Below, piece by piece: positions 36,548-45,765 of a DNA stretch of 64,000 nucleotides. The translations under genes were made by a program, and so were the position numbers. The stretch is from Croceicoccus sp. Ery15 (lineage in GTDB: Bacteria > Pseudomonadota > Alphaproteobacteria > Sphingomonadales > Sphingomonadaceae). The notes beneath the pieces were generated by a model. That model was not told the origin of the DNA. It saw only the letters and a list, made by a program, of their open reading frames with translations, and ran no database searches. Location: contig NZ_CP087588.1 in assembly GCF_020985305.1 (NCBI RefSeq), positions 3,099,501 through 3,163,500 of the forward strand. Reading direction: 5' to 3'. Numbering within the stretch: position 1 is the stretch's first letter; every line of letters begins with the position of its first letter.

Positions 36548-37441
36548 TCAGTTCGCCAGCAGGCGTTCGGCAATGGCGCGCACTTCGGCGCCCATGTCGT
36601 CACGCTCCAACGCCAGCGCCAGCGTCGCTTCGACAAAGCCGGTCTTGGACCCGCAATCGTAGCGCTTGCCTTCGAAAGTGACCGCGTGGAACGGCTGGCT
36701 GCCGATCATCTTGGCCATGGCATCGGTCAGCTGGATTTCACCGCCCGCGCCCTTGTCCTGCGTTTCCAGCGTGCGCATCACTTCGGGCTGCAGGATATAG
36801 CGGCCCGACACGATCTTGTTCGAAGGCGCCTCGTCCACAGGGGGTTTTTCGACCAGTCCCTTCACCTCGGTCAGATTGCCCGATTCCTCGCCCGGATCGA
36901 TCACGCCATAGGACGAGACCTGCGACATCGGCACTTCCAGCACCGACACCAGATTGCCGCCGACTTCGTTATAGGCCTCGACCATCTGCTTCATGCAGCC
37001 GGGCTTGCCCCACATCAGCTCGTCCGGCAGCAGGATGGCAAAGGGTTCGTCGCCCACGATGGCGCGCGCACACCAGATCGCGTGGCCCAGACCCATCGGC
37101 ACCTGTTGCCGCACGGCGATCAGATCGCCCGGGGTGAACCGCGTGGGGTTCAGCACGGACAGATCCTTGCCGCGCTCTTCCATCGTCGCCTCAAGCTCGT
37201 AAGCGATGTCGAAATTCTCGACCAGAGCGGTCTTGCCGCGGCCCGTGACGAAGATCATCTGCTCGATTCCCGCCTCGCGCGCTTCGTCGACAGCGTACTG
37301 GATCAGCGGACGGTCGACGATGGGCAACAGTTCTTTCGGGATCGCCTTAGTCGCGGGCAGGAAGCGCGTGCCCAGTCCTGCGACGGGAAATACGGCCTTG
37401 CGGATCGGCTTGCGGCCAGACTTCGGAGCAGTTGCGACCAT
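36548..37441 (-). CDS. galU: UTP-glucose-1-phosphate uridylyltransferase
   Basis: GalU makes UDP-glucose for polysaccharide, glycolipid and osmolyte synthesis. The nucleotide-binding signature FPVAGLGTRFLPATKAIPKELLPIVD is at about residues 18-43, given here in part, followed by the conserved segments FVTGRGKTALVENFD, GLGHAIWCAR and EVKGLVEKP. Length is about 297 residues from the ATG giving MVATAPKSG, which has AAAGGA about 12 bases upstream; a slightly longer start also exists. Confidence 0.96.
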   Translation of the reverse strand: MVATAPKSGRKPIRKAVFPVAGLGTRFLPATKAIPKELLPIVDRPLIQYAVDEAREAGIEQMIFVTGRGKTALVENFDIAYELEATMEERGKDLSVLNPTRFTPGDLIAVRQQVPMGLGHAIWCARAIVGDEPFAILLPDELMWGKPGCMKQMVEAYNEVGGNLVSVLEVPMSQVSSYGVIDPGEESGNLTEVKGLVEKPPVDEAPSNKIVSGRYILQPEVMRTLETQDKGAGGEIQLTDAMAKMIGSQPFHAVTFEGKRYDCGSKTGFVEATLALALERDDMGAEVRAIAERLLAN

Positions 37442-37584
37442 GAGTGAGATCATTCCTTTGTGCTGCAAAAAGCGAACTCTTTGTGTTTTCTAGGCATTGC
37501 CGCACAAAGGTTGCAAGTCCGTGTCTGGTGGACCGGTGCTCCCATACGGCTTGCGGTCAGTCTATTTCGGGCTAAAGCGGGTCG

Positions 37585-38868
37585 ATGGACAAGATCGTTA
37601 TTCAAGGTGGCAAGCGCCTTTCGGGCACATTGCCGATTTCGGGCGCGAAGAACGCCGCTCTCACCCTGCTGCCCTGCGCATTGCTGACCGAAGAGCCGGT
37701 GACATTGCGCAATCTGCCGCGACTGGCCGATATCGACCAGTTCCAGCATTTGCTGAACGGATTTGGCGTATCGACCGCCATCGCCGGTTCGCGCCCCGAA
37801 GATTTCGGGCGGGTGATGACGCTGCAGGCGACCCGTCTGACCAGCACGGTCGCGCCCTATGACATCGTGCGCAAGATGCGCGCCTCGATCCTTGTGCTCG
37901 GCCCGCTGCTGGCCCGCGCGGGTGAGGCGACCGTGTCCCTGCCCGGCGGCTGCGCGATCGGCAACCGGCCCATCGACCTGCATCTGAAGGCGCTGGAAGC
38001 CATGGGGGCGGAGATCGAGTTGGCCGCAGGCTATGTCCGCGCCCGCGCGCCCGATGGCGGATTGCCGGGCGGCGATTTCACCTTCCCCGTCGTATCCGTC
38101 GGCGCGACCGAGAATGCGCTGATGGCTGCGGTTCTGGCCAAGGGCACCACGCGGCTGGAAAACGCCGCGCGTGAGCCCGAGATCGTCGATCTGTGCAAGC
38201 TGCTGGTCGCGATGGGTGCGGATATTGAAGGCATCGGCGAATCGGAACTGACGATCCATGGCGTCGAGAGACTGCACGGCGCAACCTATCGCGTGATGGC
38301 CGACCGGATCGAGGCAGGCAGCTATGCCTGCGCCGCCGCGATCACCGGCGGCGAGGTGTTTCTGAAAGGTGCGGACGCCCATGATATGCGTTCGACCACA
38401 CAGGCGCTGCGCGCAGCGGGCGTGGTGGTGGAAGAGCGCAAGGACGGCATCCAGATTTCGCCCAACGGTCCGCTGAAGGCGATCAATATCTCCACCGCGC
38501 CATTCCCCGGTTTCGCCACAGACATGCAGGCGCAGCTGATGGCGCTGCTATGCCTTGCCGATGGCGCGAGCGTGCTGAACGAAACGATTTTCGAAAACCG
38601 GTACATGCACGTGCCCGAACTGAACCGCATGGGCGCGCATATCGAGACGAATGGCCGCACGGCGGTGGTCCATGGCGTGAAAAAGCTGACCGGCGCCGAA
38701 GTGATGGCGACCGATCTGCGCGCATCGATGTCGCTGGTGATTGCGGGCCTCGCTGCCGAGGGCGAGACGACGGTGCACCGCCTCTATCACCTCGACCGTG
38801 GGTATGAGCGGCTGGAGGAGAAGCTGCAACTGGTCGGCGCGCAGGTGGAGCGAGTTGGCGGCGATTGA
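37585..38868 (+). CDS. murA: UDP-N-acetylglucosamine 1-carboxyvinyltransferase
   Basis: MurA transfers enolpyruvate to UDP-GlcNAc, the first committed step of peptidoglycan synthesis and the target of fosfomycin. The N-terminus ([25 protein letters not shown]) has the substrate-binding KNAA. The active-site loop Cys is present in [17 protein letters not shown] near residue 118, so the enzyme is predicted fosfomycin-sensitive at this residue. The C-terminal domain carries FPTDMQ-like [13 protein letters not shown] and [15 protein letters not shown]. Length is 427 residues. It is divergent from galU. Confidence 0.97.
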   Translation: MDKIVIQGGKRLSGTLPISGAKNAALTLLPCALLTEEPVTLRNLPRLADIDQFQHLLNGFGVSTAIAGSRPEDFGRVMTLQATRLTSTVAPYDIVRKMRASILVLGPLLARAGEATVSLPGGCAIGNRPIDLHLKALEAMGAEIELAAGYVRARAPDGGLPGGDFTFPVVSVGATENALMAAVLAKGTTRLENAAREPEIVDLCKLLVAMGADIEGIGESELTIHGVERLHGATYRVMADRIEAGSYACAAAITGGEVFLKGADAHDMRSTTQALRAAGVVVEERKDGIQISPNGPLKAINISTAPFPGFATDMQAQLMALLCLADGASVLNETIFENRYMHVPELNRMGAHIETNGRTAVVHGVKKLTGAEVMATDLRASMSLVIAGLAAEGETTVHRLYHLDRGYERLEEKLQLVGAQVERVGGD

Positions 38869-38905
38869 TTGGGGGTCATGTCGGAAGGGCAGCTAATGCC
38901 TCATT

Positions 38906-39208
38906 GTGGACGCTAGCCTACAAGTTTACTTATGGGCGATGTCTCATATGAAGCTACACGCGCTAAACTTCCTTCTTCAGGTTGGGCTTGTTGTTAGCAA
39001 CCTCGCCCTTTGGAGTTTGATGTTCGGCTTTTTCCCTGACCTCTCAAAATTCACAGCGGCACTTATCCTGCTCGCGGCGTTGTCAGTTTTTTACATTGTG
39101 TACTTTCAGCGTCGGTTATGCGGCCATGGAAGGATAACCGAAGGTGGACGGAACATGTGGTGGCCTCACGTGGTCAAATGCTGTCCTGAATGTGGGGACG
39201 AAGTCTAA
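38906..39208 (+). CDS. Small membrane protein with C-terminal cysteine motif, unknown
   Basis: I do not recognise this 100-residue protein. Two predicted membrane helices (about residues 17-45 and 48-68: ALNFLLQVGLVVSNLALWSL and FTAALILLAALSVFYIVYF) are followed by a short basic part and a CCPECGDEV ending with a zinc-knuckle look, plus an upstream LCGH. The start used is GTG; ATGs at codons 12 and 15 are equally plausible. The base composition is clearly lower in G+C than the flanking genes (about half by eye), and codon choice (TTT, CTT, AAA) differs. It may be a horizontally acquired or a fast-evolving gene. Confidence 0.55.
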   Translation: MDASLQVYLWAMSHMKLHALNFLLQVGLVVSNLALWSLMFGFFPDLSKFTAALILLAALSVFYIVYFQRRLCGHGRITEGGRNMWWPHVVKCCPECGDEV

Positions 39209-39267
39209 TGTAGTCGGGGTCGTGCGGCAGATTCCGCTTTCTACCGAATACCGGGCATTGTGCCGCC

Positions 39268-39690
39268 TCAATCCCAACTCTTCACCGCGCCACGCTTCGC
39301 CTTAACCTCCCCGCGTTCCTTCTTGCTCTTCAGCCGCTTCACCTTGCCCACGCGGTTGACGCGGCTTTTGGCGCGGGTTTTCGGTTGCACCATCGCCTGT
39401 TCGAGCAATTCGGTCAGCCGCTCGCGCGCGTCGCTGCGGTTGGCGTCTTGGGTGCGAAAGCGCTTCGCCTCGATCAGCAGATCGCCGCTGGCGGTCAGCC
39501 TGCTGCCAGCCAGCCGCTGCAACCGGTGAAAGACCGGCTGCGGCAGGTTCAGTGCATAGATATTGACGCGCAGCTGCACCGCGGTCGCCACCTTGTTAAC
39601 GTTCTGCCCGCCGGGGCCGGAGGCGGTGACGAACCGCTCCTCGGCCAAGGCGTGCGCCCGATCGACTATGCCTCCGCCGCTGTGGGCCAT
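39268..39690 (-). CDS. arfB: Alternative ribosome-rescue factor / peptidyl-tRNA hydrolase ArfB
   Basis: ArfB (YaeJ) releases ribosomes stalled without a stop codon by hydrolysing the peptidyl-tRNA. The GGQ catalytic loop is FVTASGPGGQNVNKVATAVQLR near residues 20-40, given in part. The C-terminal tail is strongly basic and Lys-rich (KVKRLKSKKERGEVKAKRG), which inserts into the mRNA channel. At 140 residues it has the correct length. Its start lies within the last 25 bp of the upstream pseudouridine synthase gene. Confidence 0.92.
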   Translation of the reverse strand: MAHSGGGIVDRAHALAEERFVTASGPGGQNVNKVATAVQLRVNIYALNLPQPVFHRLQRLAGSRLTASGDLLIEAKRFRTQDANRSDARERLTELLEQAMVQPKTRAKSRVNRVGKVKRLKSKKERGEVKAKRGAVKSWD

Positions 39691-40355
39691 TCGATAACCT
39701 CGGGAATCTCGGGGCACAGCCGCGCGAAATCGGCGGGCAGGGGCGCGACCGCGCTGATCGGCTCCTTGCCCTCGCGCTGCACGATCAGTTCGGCCGCGTG
39801 CAGCATGGTGCGGCCCGCACCCTTTCCCGTGCCATAAACCGGATCGCCCAGCAGCGGAAAACCCAGCCCCGCCAGCGCATGAATGCGGATCTGGTGCGTG
39901 CGGCCGGTTTCGGGCGCAAAGGCCACGGCGGTGACGCCATTCTTCACGCCCAGCTTCTTCCAATGCGTAACCGAGGGCTTGCCCTTCTTCGCCGCGATCA
40001 TGCGCCAGCCTTTTTCCGCGCTGCTGATCTTGGACAGAGACAGCGCGATGGTGCCCTCATCCTCGGCCAGTTCGCCCGCGACAAGGCCGATGTAATGCTT
40101 GGTCACGGCCCGCGCCTCGAACGCGGCGGCAAAGCGTTTCAGCGCCTTGGGATTGCGGGCCAGCAGCAGGCAGCCCGACGTGTCGGTATCGATCCGGTGC
40201 ACCGGAGCGGGATCGCGCTGAAAACCCAGACGCAGGACGGCCAGATGATCGTCAAGGCTGGGCCCGCCCGCGCGCGGGCGTTCGATGGGAAGGCCCGCCG
40301 GCTTGTCGATGACCAGCGCCTCGCCGTCCTCGAACAGGATTTCGATGTCTTTCAT
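39666..40355 (-). CDS. RluA-family RNA pseudouridine synthase
   Basis: This enzyme isomerises uridine to pseudouridine in rRNA or tRNA. The catalytic Asp lies in HRIDTDTSGCLLLARN, and the second motif GRTHQIRIHALAGLGFPLLGD is complete. No S4 domain precedes it, so the 229-residue protein resembles RluA or TruC rather than RluC/RluD; the substrate site cannot be assigned from sequence alone. The start codon overlaps the upstream aminotransferase stop (ATGA), within a five-gene overlapping operon. Confidence 0.9.
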   Translation of the reverse strand: MKDIEILFEDGEALVIDKPAGLPIERPRAGGPSLDDHLAVLRLGFQRDPAPVHRIDTDTSGCLLLARNPKALKRFAAAFEARAVTKHYIGLVAGELAEDEGTIALSLSKISSAEKGWRMIAAKKGKPSVTHWKKLGVKNGVTAVAFAPETGRTHQIRIHALAGLGFPLLGDPVYGTGKGAGRTMLHAAELIVQREGKEPISAVAPLPADFARLCPEIPEVIEWPTAAEA

Positions 40356-41548
40356 ATGCTTTTGACTGCCGTTTCGATGCGCCGCATGGCTTCGCGCAGA
40401 GTGTCTGCGCCTGCGGCAAAGCTGATGCGGAAACCCGAAAGCCCGCAATGCGCGCCGCCGAATGAGGATGCGGGCACGATGGCAACGCCGTGGTCCAGCA
40501 GATGGAGCGCCAGCGCCATATCGTCCCTGAATGCCCCGCCGATCAGCGGCGCGGCATCGGTCAGGCAATAGAACGCGCCATCGGGCACGGGTGTCGACAG
40601 ACCGGGAATGGCGTTCACGGCCGCGCACACCAGATCGCGGCGGGTGCGGAATATATCGCGCCATTCGCCCAGAAAATCCTGCGGCCCCTGCATCGCGGCG
40701 ACCGCGCCCGCCTGGCTGATCGAGCAGGGATTGCCGCTGCTGTGCGATTGCAGCCGCTCCATCGCGCGGATCAGCCATTCGGGGCCAGTGGCGAAACCGA
40801 TGCGCAGGCCCGTCATCGCATGGCTTTTCGATACGCCGGAGACGGTGAGAACCCTGTCGGCCAGATCGGGCCGCAACGCCGCCAATGTTGCATGCGGTTC
40901 GTCCGAATAGCGCAGCGGGGCGTAAATATCGTCGCTCATCACCAGAACTTGCGGGTGGCGGTCCAGCACCTCGCCAATGGCGAGCAATTCGTCCGCCGGA
41001 AACACCGCGCCGGTCGGATTGCCGGGGCTGTTCAGCAGCAGCCAGCGGGTGCGCGGGGTGATCGCGGCCTCCAGCGCTTCTGCCGTAAAGCGGAACGCGC
41101 TGGCGGGCGTGGTGGGTAGAGGGATCACATTGGCGCCCGCGAAACGCGCGATTTCGGGATAGCTGACCCACCATGGCGCGGGGATCACAACCTCGTCCCC
41201 CGCATCGAGGGTGGCGCATAAAGCGTGAAAGATCGCCTGCTTGCCGCCCGCGCTGATCGTGACATTGGCGGGGGTGGCCGCGATGCCCAGATCGCGCGTG
41301 AAATGCAGCGCGGCGGCGCGTTTGCATGCGCTGGTCCCGCCCACCGGCGTATAGCGGGTCTGCCCGTCGCGCAGCGCTTTCGCCATGGCCTCCACCACAT
41401 GCGGCGGGGTGGCGAAATCCGGCTCTCCCACCGACAGCGATATGATGTCGCGCCCTTCCTCGCGCAGCGCGGTCGCACGGTCGGTCATCGCAGAGGTCTG
41501 CGAGGGCTGGATGCGTTCCAGCGCGGCGGAAATCAGCGGGCCGCTCAT
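40352..41548 (-). CDS. PLP-dependent aminotransferase, class I/II (aspartate aminotransferase family)
   Basis: This fold-type I aminotransferase of about 398 residues transfers amino groups between amino and keto acids. The PLP Schiff-base Lys lies in SGVSKSHAMTGLRIGFATGP. Cofactor-contact motifs include LNSPGNPTGAVFP and the N-terminal SVGEPDFATPPHVVEAM. It is the aspartate/aromatic type by sequence, but the substrate is not certain. The start is the ATG giving MSGPLISAAL, overlapping the pabC-like stop by four bases. Confidence 0.9.
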   Translation of the reverse strand: MSGPLISAALERIQPSQTSAMTDRATALREEGRDIISLSVGEPDFATPPHVVEAMAKALRDGQTRYTPVGGTSACKRAAALHFTRDLGIAATPANVTISAGGKQAIFHALCATLDAGDEVVIPAPWWVSYPEIARFAGANVIPLPTTPASAFRFTAEALEAAITPRTRWLLLNSPGNPTGAVFPADELLAIGEVLDRHPQVLVMSDDIYAPLRYSDEPHATLAALRPDLADRVLTVSGVSKSHAMTGLRIGFATGPEWLIRAMERLQSHSSGNPCSISQAGAVAAMQGPQDFLGEWRDIFRTRRDLVCAAVNAIPGLSTPVPDGAFYCLTDAAPLIGGAFRDDMALALHLLDHGVAIVPASSFGGAHCGLSGFRISFAAGADTLREAMRRIETAVKSI

Positions 41549-42201
41549 GCGCAGGGCACCAGCCGTGCGCGCATCAATCCGCGCAGGGAATTGCCGATCA
41601 TCAGCCCTTCGCACAGATCGTCGGCGCGCAATTCAGCCTCACGCGCGCGGGCCTGTTCCAGCAGGGACCGGCGCAGCACGCCCGGCAGCAGGCCCAGCGA
41701 CAAAGGCGGGGTCAGCAAGATGCCGTCCCGTTCGACGAAAACATTGGTGAAACTTCCTTCGGTGACCAGCCCGTCATGGCGCAGCAGAACAGCCTCCTGC
41801 GCGCCTTTTCCCGCAGCCTCCAGACGGGCCGCGTCATAGAAATTGCGTTCGCTGGTCTTGTGGCTCAGCCGCGGATCGTCTGCCGCGATATCCAGCGTGA
41901 CCAGTGCCACCGGCACAGGTTCGGCCAGCGGCGCCGGAAAGTGGTTGAGGCGGATTGCGAATTGCCCGTCCCTGTGCAGCTCGATCTTCAGCCGTGCCTT
42001 GTCCCGATGGGTAAAGCACACGGCCTGCACCTCGTTCCGGATGGCGTGCCGGTCGCAGGCATAGCCAAGCTCTGCCGCGCTGTCCTTCAGGCGCTCCAGA
42101 TGGAATTCGATCATCGGCACGCCCGCCTGCGGGTCATAGCCCATGGTCTCGATCAGCAGCGTATCGGGGGCGAGGGCGCGGGAAGGCGCGGCTACGCTCA
42201 A
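41545..42201 (-). CDS. Class IV aminotransferase (PabC/4-amino-4-deoxychorismate lyase-like)
   Basis: Fold-type IV PLP protein of 218 residues. The PLP-binding Lys is in LSHKTSERNFYD, and the GSFTNVFVERDGILLTPPLSLGLLPGVLR segment, given in part, is the signature of the family. It may be the 4-amino-4-deoxychorismate lyase of p-aminobenzoate synthesis, but no PabA or PabB is nearby, and a branched-chain or D-amino acid role is possible. The start overlaps the polA stop by four bases. Confidence 0.82.
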   Translation of the reverse strand: MSVAAPSRALAPDTLLIETMGYDPQAGVPMIEFHLERLKDSAAELGYACDRHAIRNEVQAVCFTHRDKARLKIELHRDGQFAIRLNHFPAPLAEPVPVALVTLDIAADDPRLSHKTSERNFYDAARLEAAGKGAQEAVLLRHDGLVTEGSFTNVFVERDGILLTPPLSLGLLPGVLRRSLLEQARAREAELRADDLCEGLMIGNSLRGLMRARLVPCA

Positions 42202-45107
42202 TGCGCGGCTCCCCAGCTGTGGCCGGTGCCGATCTCGATCCCCAGCGGCACGGTCAGATCGACCGAGGGGAGCGCGGCTTCGGCCATCACCCGTTCGATG
42301 ACGGGCGAGGCGGCGGCGACATCGCCTTCGGGCAGTTCAAAGACCAGCTCGTCATGCACCTGCAAAAGCATTCTGACATGGCCCAGACCCGCATCGTGCA
42401 GCGCGGGCATCATGCGGACCATGGCACGCTTGATAATATCGGCGCTGGTGCCCTGAATCGGCGCGTTGATCGCGGCGCGTTCGGCGCCCTGCCGCTCGTT
42501 CGGGTTCTTGGAATTGATGTTGCGGAAATGGGTTTTCCGGCCGAACAAAGTCTCGGAATAGCCCTTTTCGCGCACGCTTTCCAAAGTGTGGACGATATAT
42601 TTCTGGATGCCGGGGAAGCGTTCGAAATAACGGTCGATCACTGCCTGTGCCTCGTCCGCATCGGTGCCAAGGCGGCCCGCCAGACCCCAGCGCGAAATGC
42701 CGTAAAGAATGGCGAAATTGATCGTTTTGGCCTTGGCGCGGGTGTCGCGGGTAACCTCGCCATACATTTCCTGCGCGGTGCGGGCGTGAATATCCTCACC
42801 GTGGGCAAAGGCCTCTTTCAACGGCGGCACATCGGCCATGTGCGCGGCAAGGCGCAATTCGATCTGCGAATAGTCGGCGGCCAGCAGCACATTGCCTGCC
42901 TCTGCCACAAACGCCTCGCGGATCTGGCGGCCGGTTTCGGTGCGGATCGGGATATTCTGCAGGTTCGGGTCGGTGGACGACAGGCGGCCCGTCTGCGCGC
43001 CGACAAGGGAATAGCTTGTGTGCACACGCCCCGTCGCTGGGTTGATCGCCTGCTGCAATGCCTCGGTATAGGTGGAGCGCAGTTTTGACAGCCCGCGCCA
43101 TTCCAGCACCTTCGACGCCATCTCGACGCCTTCGCCCGCCAGCTTTTCCAGCACGGTCTGGTCGGTCGAAAACTGGCCGCTCTTGCCTTTCTTCCCGCCT
43201 TTCAGCCCCATCTTGTCGAACAGTATATCGCCCAGTTGCTTGGGGCTGCCGATGGCAAAACTTTCGCCGGCCAGCGCATGCACCTCACCCTCAAGCGCGG
43301 CGATCTGTTCGGCGAATTCGGCCGACAGGCGGGCCAGATGCTCGCGGTCCACCTTGATGCCGTTCCGTTCCATCATCGCGACGACGGGAATCAACGGGCG
43401 GTCGACATTCTCATAGATGCGCGTGCCGCCTTCGTCCGCCAGCCGCTGGCGCAGCACTTTCCAGAGGCGCCATGTGACATCGGCATCCTCGGCCGCATAT
43501 TGCGTCGCCTTGTCCAGCGGCACGGCACCGAAGGGGATCGCCTTTTTGCCGGTGCCGCAAATGTCCTTGAAGGTCAGTGTCGTATGGCCAAGATGGGTTT
43601 CGGCCAGCGAATCCATGCCATGCGCCTGCCCGATCCCGCCGCCGCCGCGACCGGCGTCGAGGGCGAAGGAGAGGATCATCGTATCCTCTACCGGCGTCAA
43701 GGTGATGCCTACACGTTCAAGCACGGTCAGGTCATATTTGATGTTCTGCCCGATCTTGAGCACCGCATCGCTTTCCAGCAGCGGCTTCAGCCGGGTAATC
43801 GCATCGGCCATCGGCACCTGTTCGGGCTTTTCGGCGAACATATCGTCGCTGCCATGGGCCAGCGGGATATAGCACGCATCGTTCGGACCCAGCGCAAGGC
43901 TGATGCCGACCAGATCGGCCTGCATCGAATCGAGCGCGCTGGTTTCGGTGTCCACGGCCACCGCATGCGCGGCAAAGGCGCGGGCGATCCACGCGTCCAG
44001 CCGGTCGAGCGTGGTGACGCATTCATAGGATGCAAGGTCGATCGCGGGCCATTCGGGCAAGGGCTGCCGCGTGCCCTCGATCGTTTCATTGCCTGCATTG
44101 ACGGGCTTTGCGGGGTTGAGGTCGGTCGGGCGCGAAGGGCTGCCCGCGCCCGCGCCCAGACGTTTCAGCAGGCTCGTAAACCCGTGCGTTTGCAGGAATT
44201 CGGCCAGCGGTTCCTTGGGAATGCCGTCGAGCGCAAATTCGTCGAGCGGCATGGGTAGGTCGCAATCTTCCTTCAATTGCACCAATTGGCGCGACAGGCG
44301 GGCCATGTCCGAATGCTCGATCAGGTTTTCGCGCATCTTGGATTTTTTCATGTCGGGCGCAGCGGCCAGCACGCTTTCCAGATCGCCATATTCGTTGATC
44401 AGCTTTTCCGCCGTCTTCGGCCCGATCCCGCGCACGCCCGGGATGTTATCGACCGAGTCGCCCATCAGCGCGAGGACGTCGCCCAGCTTTTCGGGCGGCA
44501 CGCCGAATTTCTCGACCACTTGCGGGATTTCGATCCGCGCATTCTTCATCGTGTCGAGCATGTCGATGCAGCCGCCTTCCACACCGTCATCGGGATTGTC
44601 GCATTGGCCGACCAGCTGCATCAGATCCTTGTCCGACGACACGATGGTTACGTCCCATCCCTTGCGCGTGGCGGCACGGGCATAGGATGCGATCAGATCG
44701 TCGGCCTCCAGCATCTCCTCTTCGATACAGGGGAGCGAGAAGGCGCGGGTCGCATCGCGGATCAGCGGGAATTGCGGGCGCAGATCTTCGGGCGGAGGCG
44801 GGCGGTTCGCCTTGTATTCGGGATAAAGATCGTGGCGGAACGATTGCGATGCCTTGTCCAGAATGACGGCCAGATGCGTCGGCCCGTCCGCATCGTCGAG
44901 GTCCTGCGCCAGCTTCCACAGCATGGTGGTATAGCCATAGACCGCGCCCACCGGCGTCCCTTCGGGATTGGTCAGTGGGGGCAGCCGGTGATAGGCGCGG
45001 AAGATATAGGCCGAACCGTCGACCAGATAGAGGTGCGGCTTGCGCGCGGCACCGGGCGTACCGGATGCGGGGTTTTCGGCGGATGCGATTTTGGTGGCGT
45101 CGCTCAT
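42198..45107 (-). CDS. polA: DNA polymerase I
   Basis: PolA fills gaps and removes RNA primers. The 5'-3' exonuclease domain (PHLYLVDGSAYIFRAYHRLPPLT) starts the protein, the 3'-5' exonuclease domain is near residue 380 (VAVDTETSALDSMQADL, so the metal-binding Asp and Glu are intact), and the polymerase domain ends it with DYSQIELRLAAHM and VHDELVFELPEGD. Length is 969 residues. It heads the overlapping operon polA, pabC-like, aminotransferase, rluA-type, arfB. Confidence 0.97.
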   Translation of the reverse strand: MSDATKIASAENPASGTPGAARKPHLYLVDGSAYIFRAYHRLPPLTNPEGTPVGAVYGYTTMLWKLAQDLDDADGPTHLAVILDKASQSFRHDLYPEYKANRPPPPEDLRPQFPLIRDATRAFSLPCIEEEMLEADDLIASYARAATRKGWDVTIVSSDKDLMQLVGQCDNPDDGVEGGCIDMLDTMKNARIEIPQVVEKFGVPPEKLGDVLALMGDSVDNIPGVRGIGPKTAEKLINEYGDLESVLAAAPDMKKSKMRENLIEHSDMARLSRQLVQLKEDCDLPMPLDEFALDGIPKEPLAEFLQTHGFTSLLKRLGAGAGSPSRPTDLNPAKPVNAGNETIEGTRQPLPEWPAIDLASYECVTTLDRLDAWIARAFAAHAVAVDTETSALDSMQADLVGISLALGPNDACYIPLAHGSDDMFAEKPEQVPMADAITRLKPLLESDAVLKIGQNIKYDLTVLERVGITLTPVEDTMILSFALDAGRGGGGIGQAHGMDSLAETHLGHTTLTFKDICGTGKKAIPFGAVPLDKATQYAAEDADVTWRLWKVLRQRLADEGGTRIYENVDRPLIPVVAMMERNGIKVDREHLARLSAEFAEQIAALEGEVHALAGESFAIGSPKQLGDILFDKMGLKGGKKGKSGQFSTDQTVLEKLAGEGVEMASKVLEWRGLSKLRSTYTEALQQAINPATGRVHTSYSLVGAQTGRLSSTDPNLQNIPIRTETGRQIREAFVAEAGNVLLAADYSQIELRLAAHMADVPPLKEAFAHGEDIHARTAQEMYGEVTRDTRAKAKTINFAILYGISRWGLAGRLGTDADEAQAVIDRYFERFPGIQKYIVHTLESVREKGYSETLFGRKTHFRNINSKNPNERQGAERAAINAPIQGTSADIIKRAMVRMMPALHDAGLGHVRMLLQVHDELVFELPEGDVAAASPVIERVMAEAALPSVDLTVPLGIEIGTGHSWGAAH

Positions 45108-45374
45108 GGGTTGAGGCGGTAGCAGCGGAAAACGGGGAAATCATGCCCCAACTGTCGCGATGTCGGCAGGAATCCGCCGCAATCGCCCGATTTTTTGGCG
45201 ATCGCGCCCTAATCTGGCCATATTCGCCGGTTAGGCAGACAATGCGGAACTATGCGTTGCCGCTTGCATCCTCTTTATGATGGGTTTATCTGTGCGCCAC
45301 GAGGCCCGAGCGATCGGGTTTCGCGTGAAGCCACAATTCACTCTTCACGATCATTCGGAATAAGGATGCATTTT
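45108..45374. other. Divergent promoter region between polA and the acidic lipoprotein gene
   Basis: About 267 bp without a gene; it must contain the polA promoter (minus) and that of the small lipoprotein (plus). AAGGATGCATTTT just before the latter start supplies the ribosome site. Nothing else was recognised. Confidence 0.4.
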
Positions 45375-45647
45375 ATGCGCAAGATCATTCTCGCCGCTGC
45401 CGCTGCCGGCGCTGCCCTGACCCTCGCTGCTTGCTCGGAAGGTACCGAGGAAGCTGCTGACGCGACCATGGACTCGATGGCTGCTGACGCCGAAGCCGGC
45501 ATGGACGCTGTTGAAGCGACCGCCGAAGACGCTGCTGCCGACGCTGAAGCTGCGACCGACGCTGCTGTCGAAGCAACCGACGAAGCTGCTGCTGAAGTCG
45601 AAGCTGCTGTGCAGGACGAAACGCCCGCAGAAGCTGCTGCTGACTAA
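45375..45647 (+). CDS. Small acidic, alanine-rich lipoprotein
   Basis: A 90-residue lipoprotein: signal peptide MRKIILAAAAAGAALTL and lipobox LAAC (residues 18-21). The mature part is composed almost only of Ala, Glu, Asp, Thr and Val in imperfect heptad-like repeats (DAEAGMDAVEATAEDAAAD), predicted to be helical or coiled and strongly acidic. Such small proteins are common in sphingomonads, but the function is unknown. An AGGA ribosome site lies eight bases before the ATG, and a strong terminator follows, so it is expressed alone and probably abundantly. Confidence 0.85.
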   Translation: MRKIILAAAAAGAALTLAACSEGTEEAADATMDSMAADAEAGMDAVEATAEDAAADAEAATDAAVEATDEAAAEVEAAVQDETPAEAAAD

Positions 45648-45684
45648 TCGGCGGTTCGCTCTCCCTTTGGGGACTGCGACATAG

Positions 45685-45722
45685 AAAAGGCGCGGAAGGG
45701 ATCATCCTTTCCGCGCCTTTTT
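45685..45722 (+). terminator. Terminator after the acidic lipoprotein gene
   Basis: A perfect 13-bp stem (AAAAGGCGCGGAA with its complement) ends in five Ts. The convergent beta-lactamase-like gene ends 44 bp further on and can use the same hairpin. Confidence 0.92.
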
Positions 45723-45765
45723 CTTTGTCCGCCCTATGCGCCGCAATGGCGCGGGACAGTCATAA

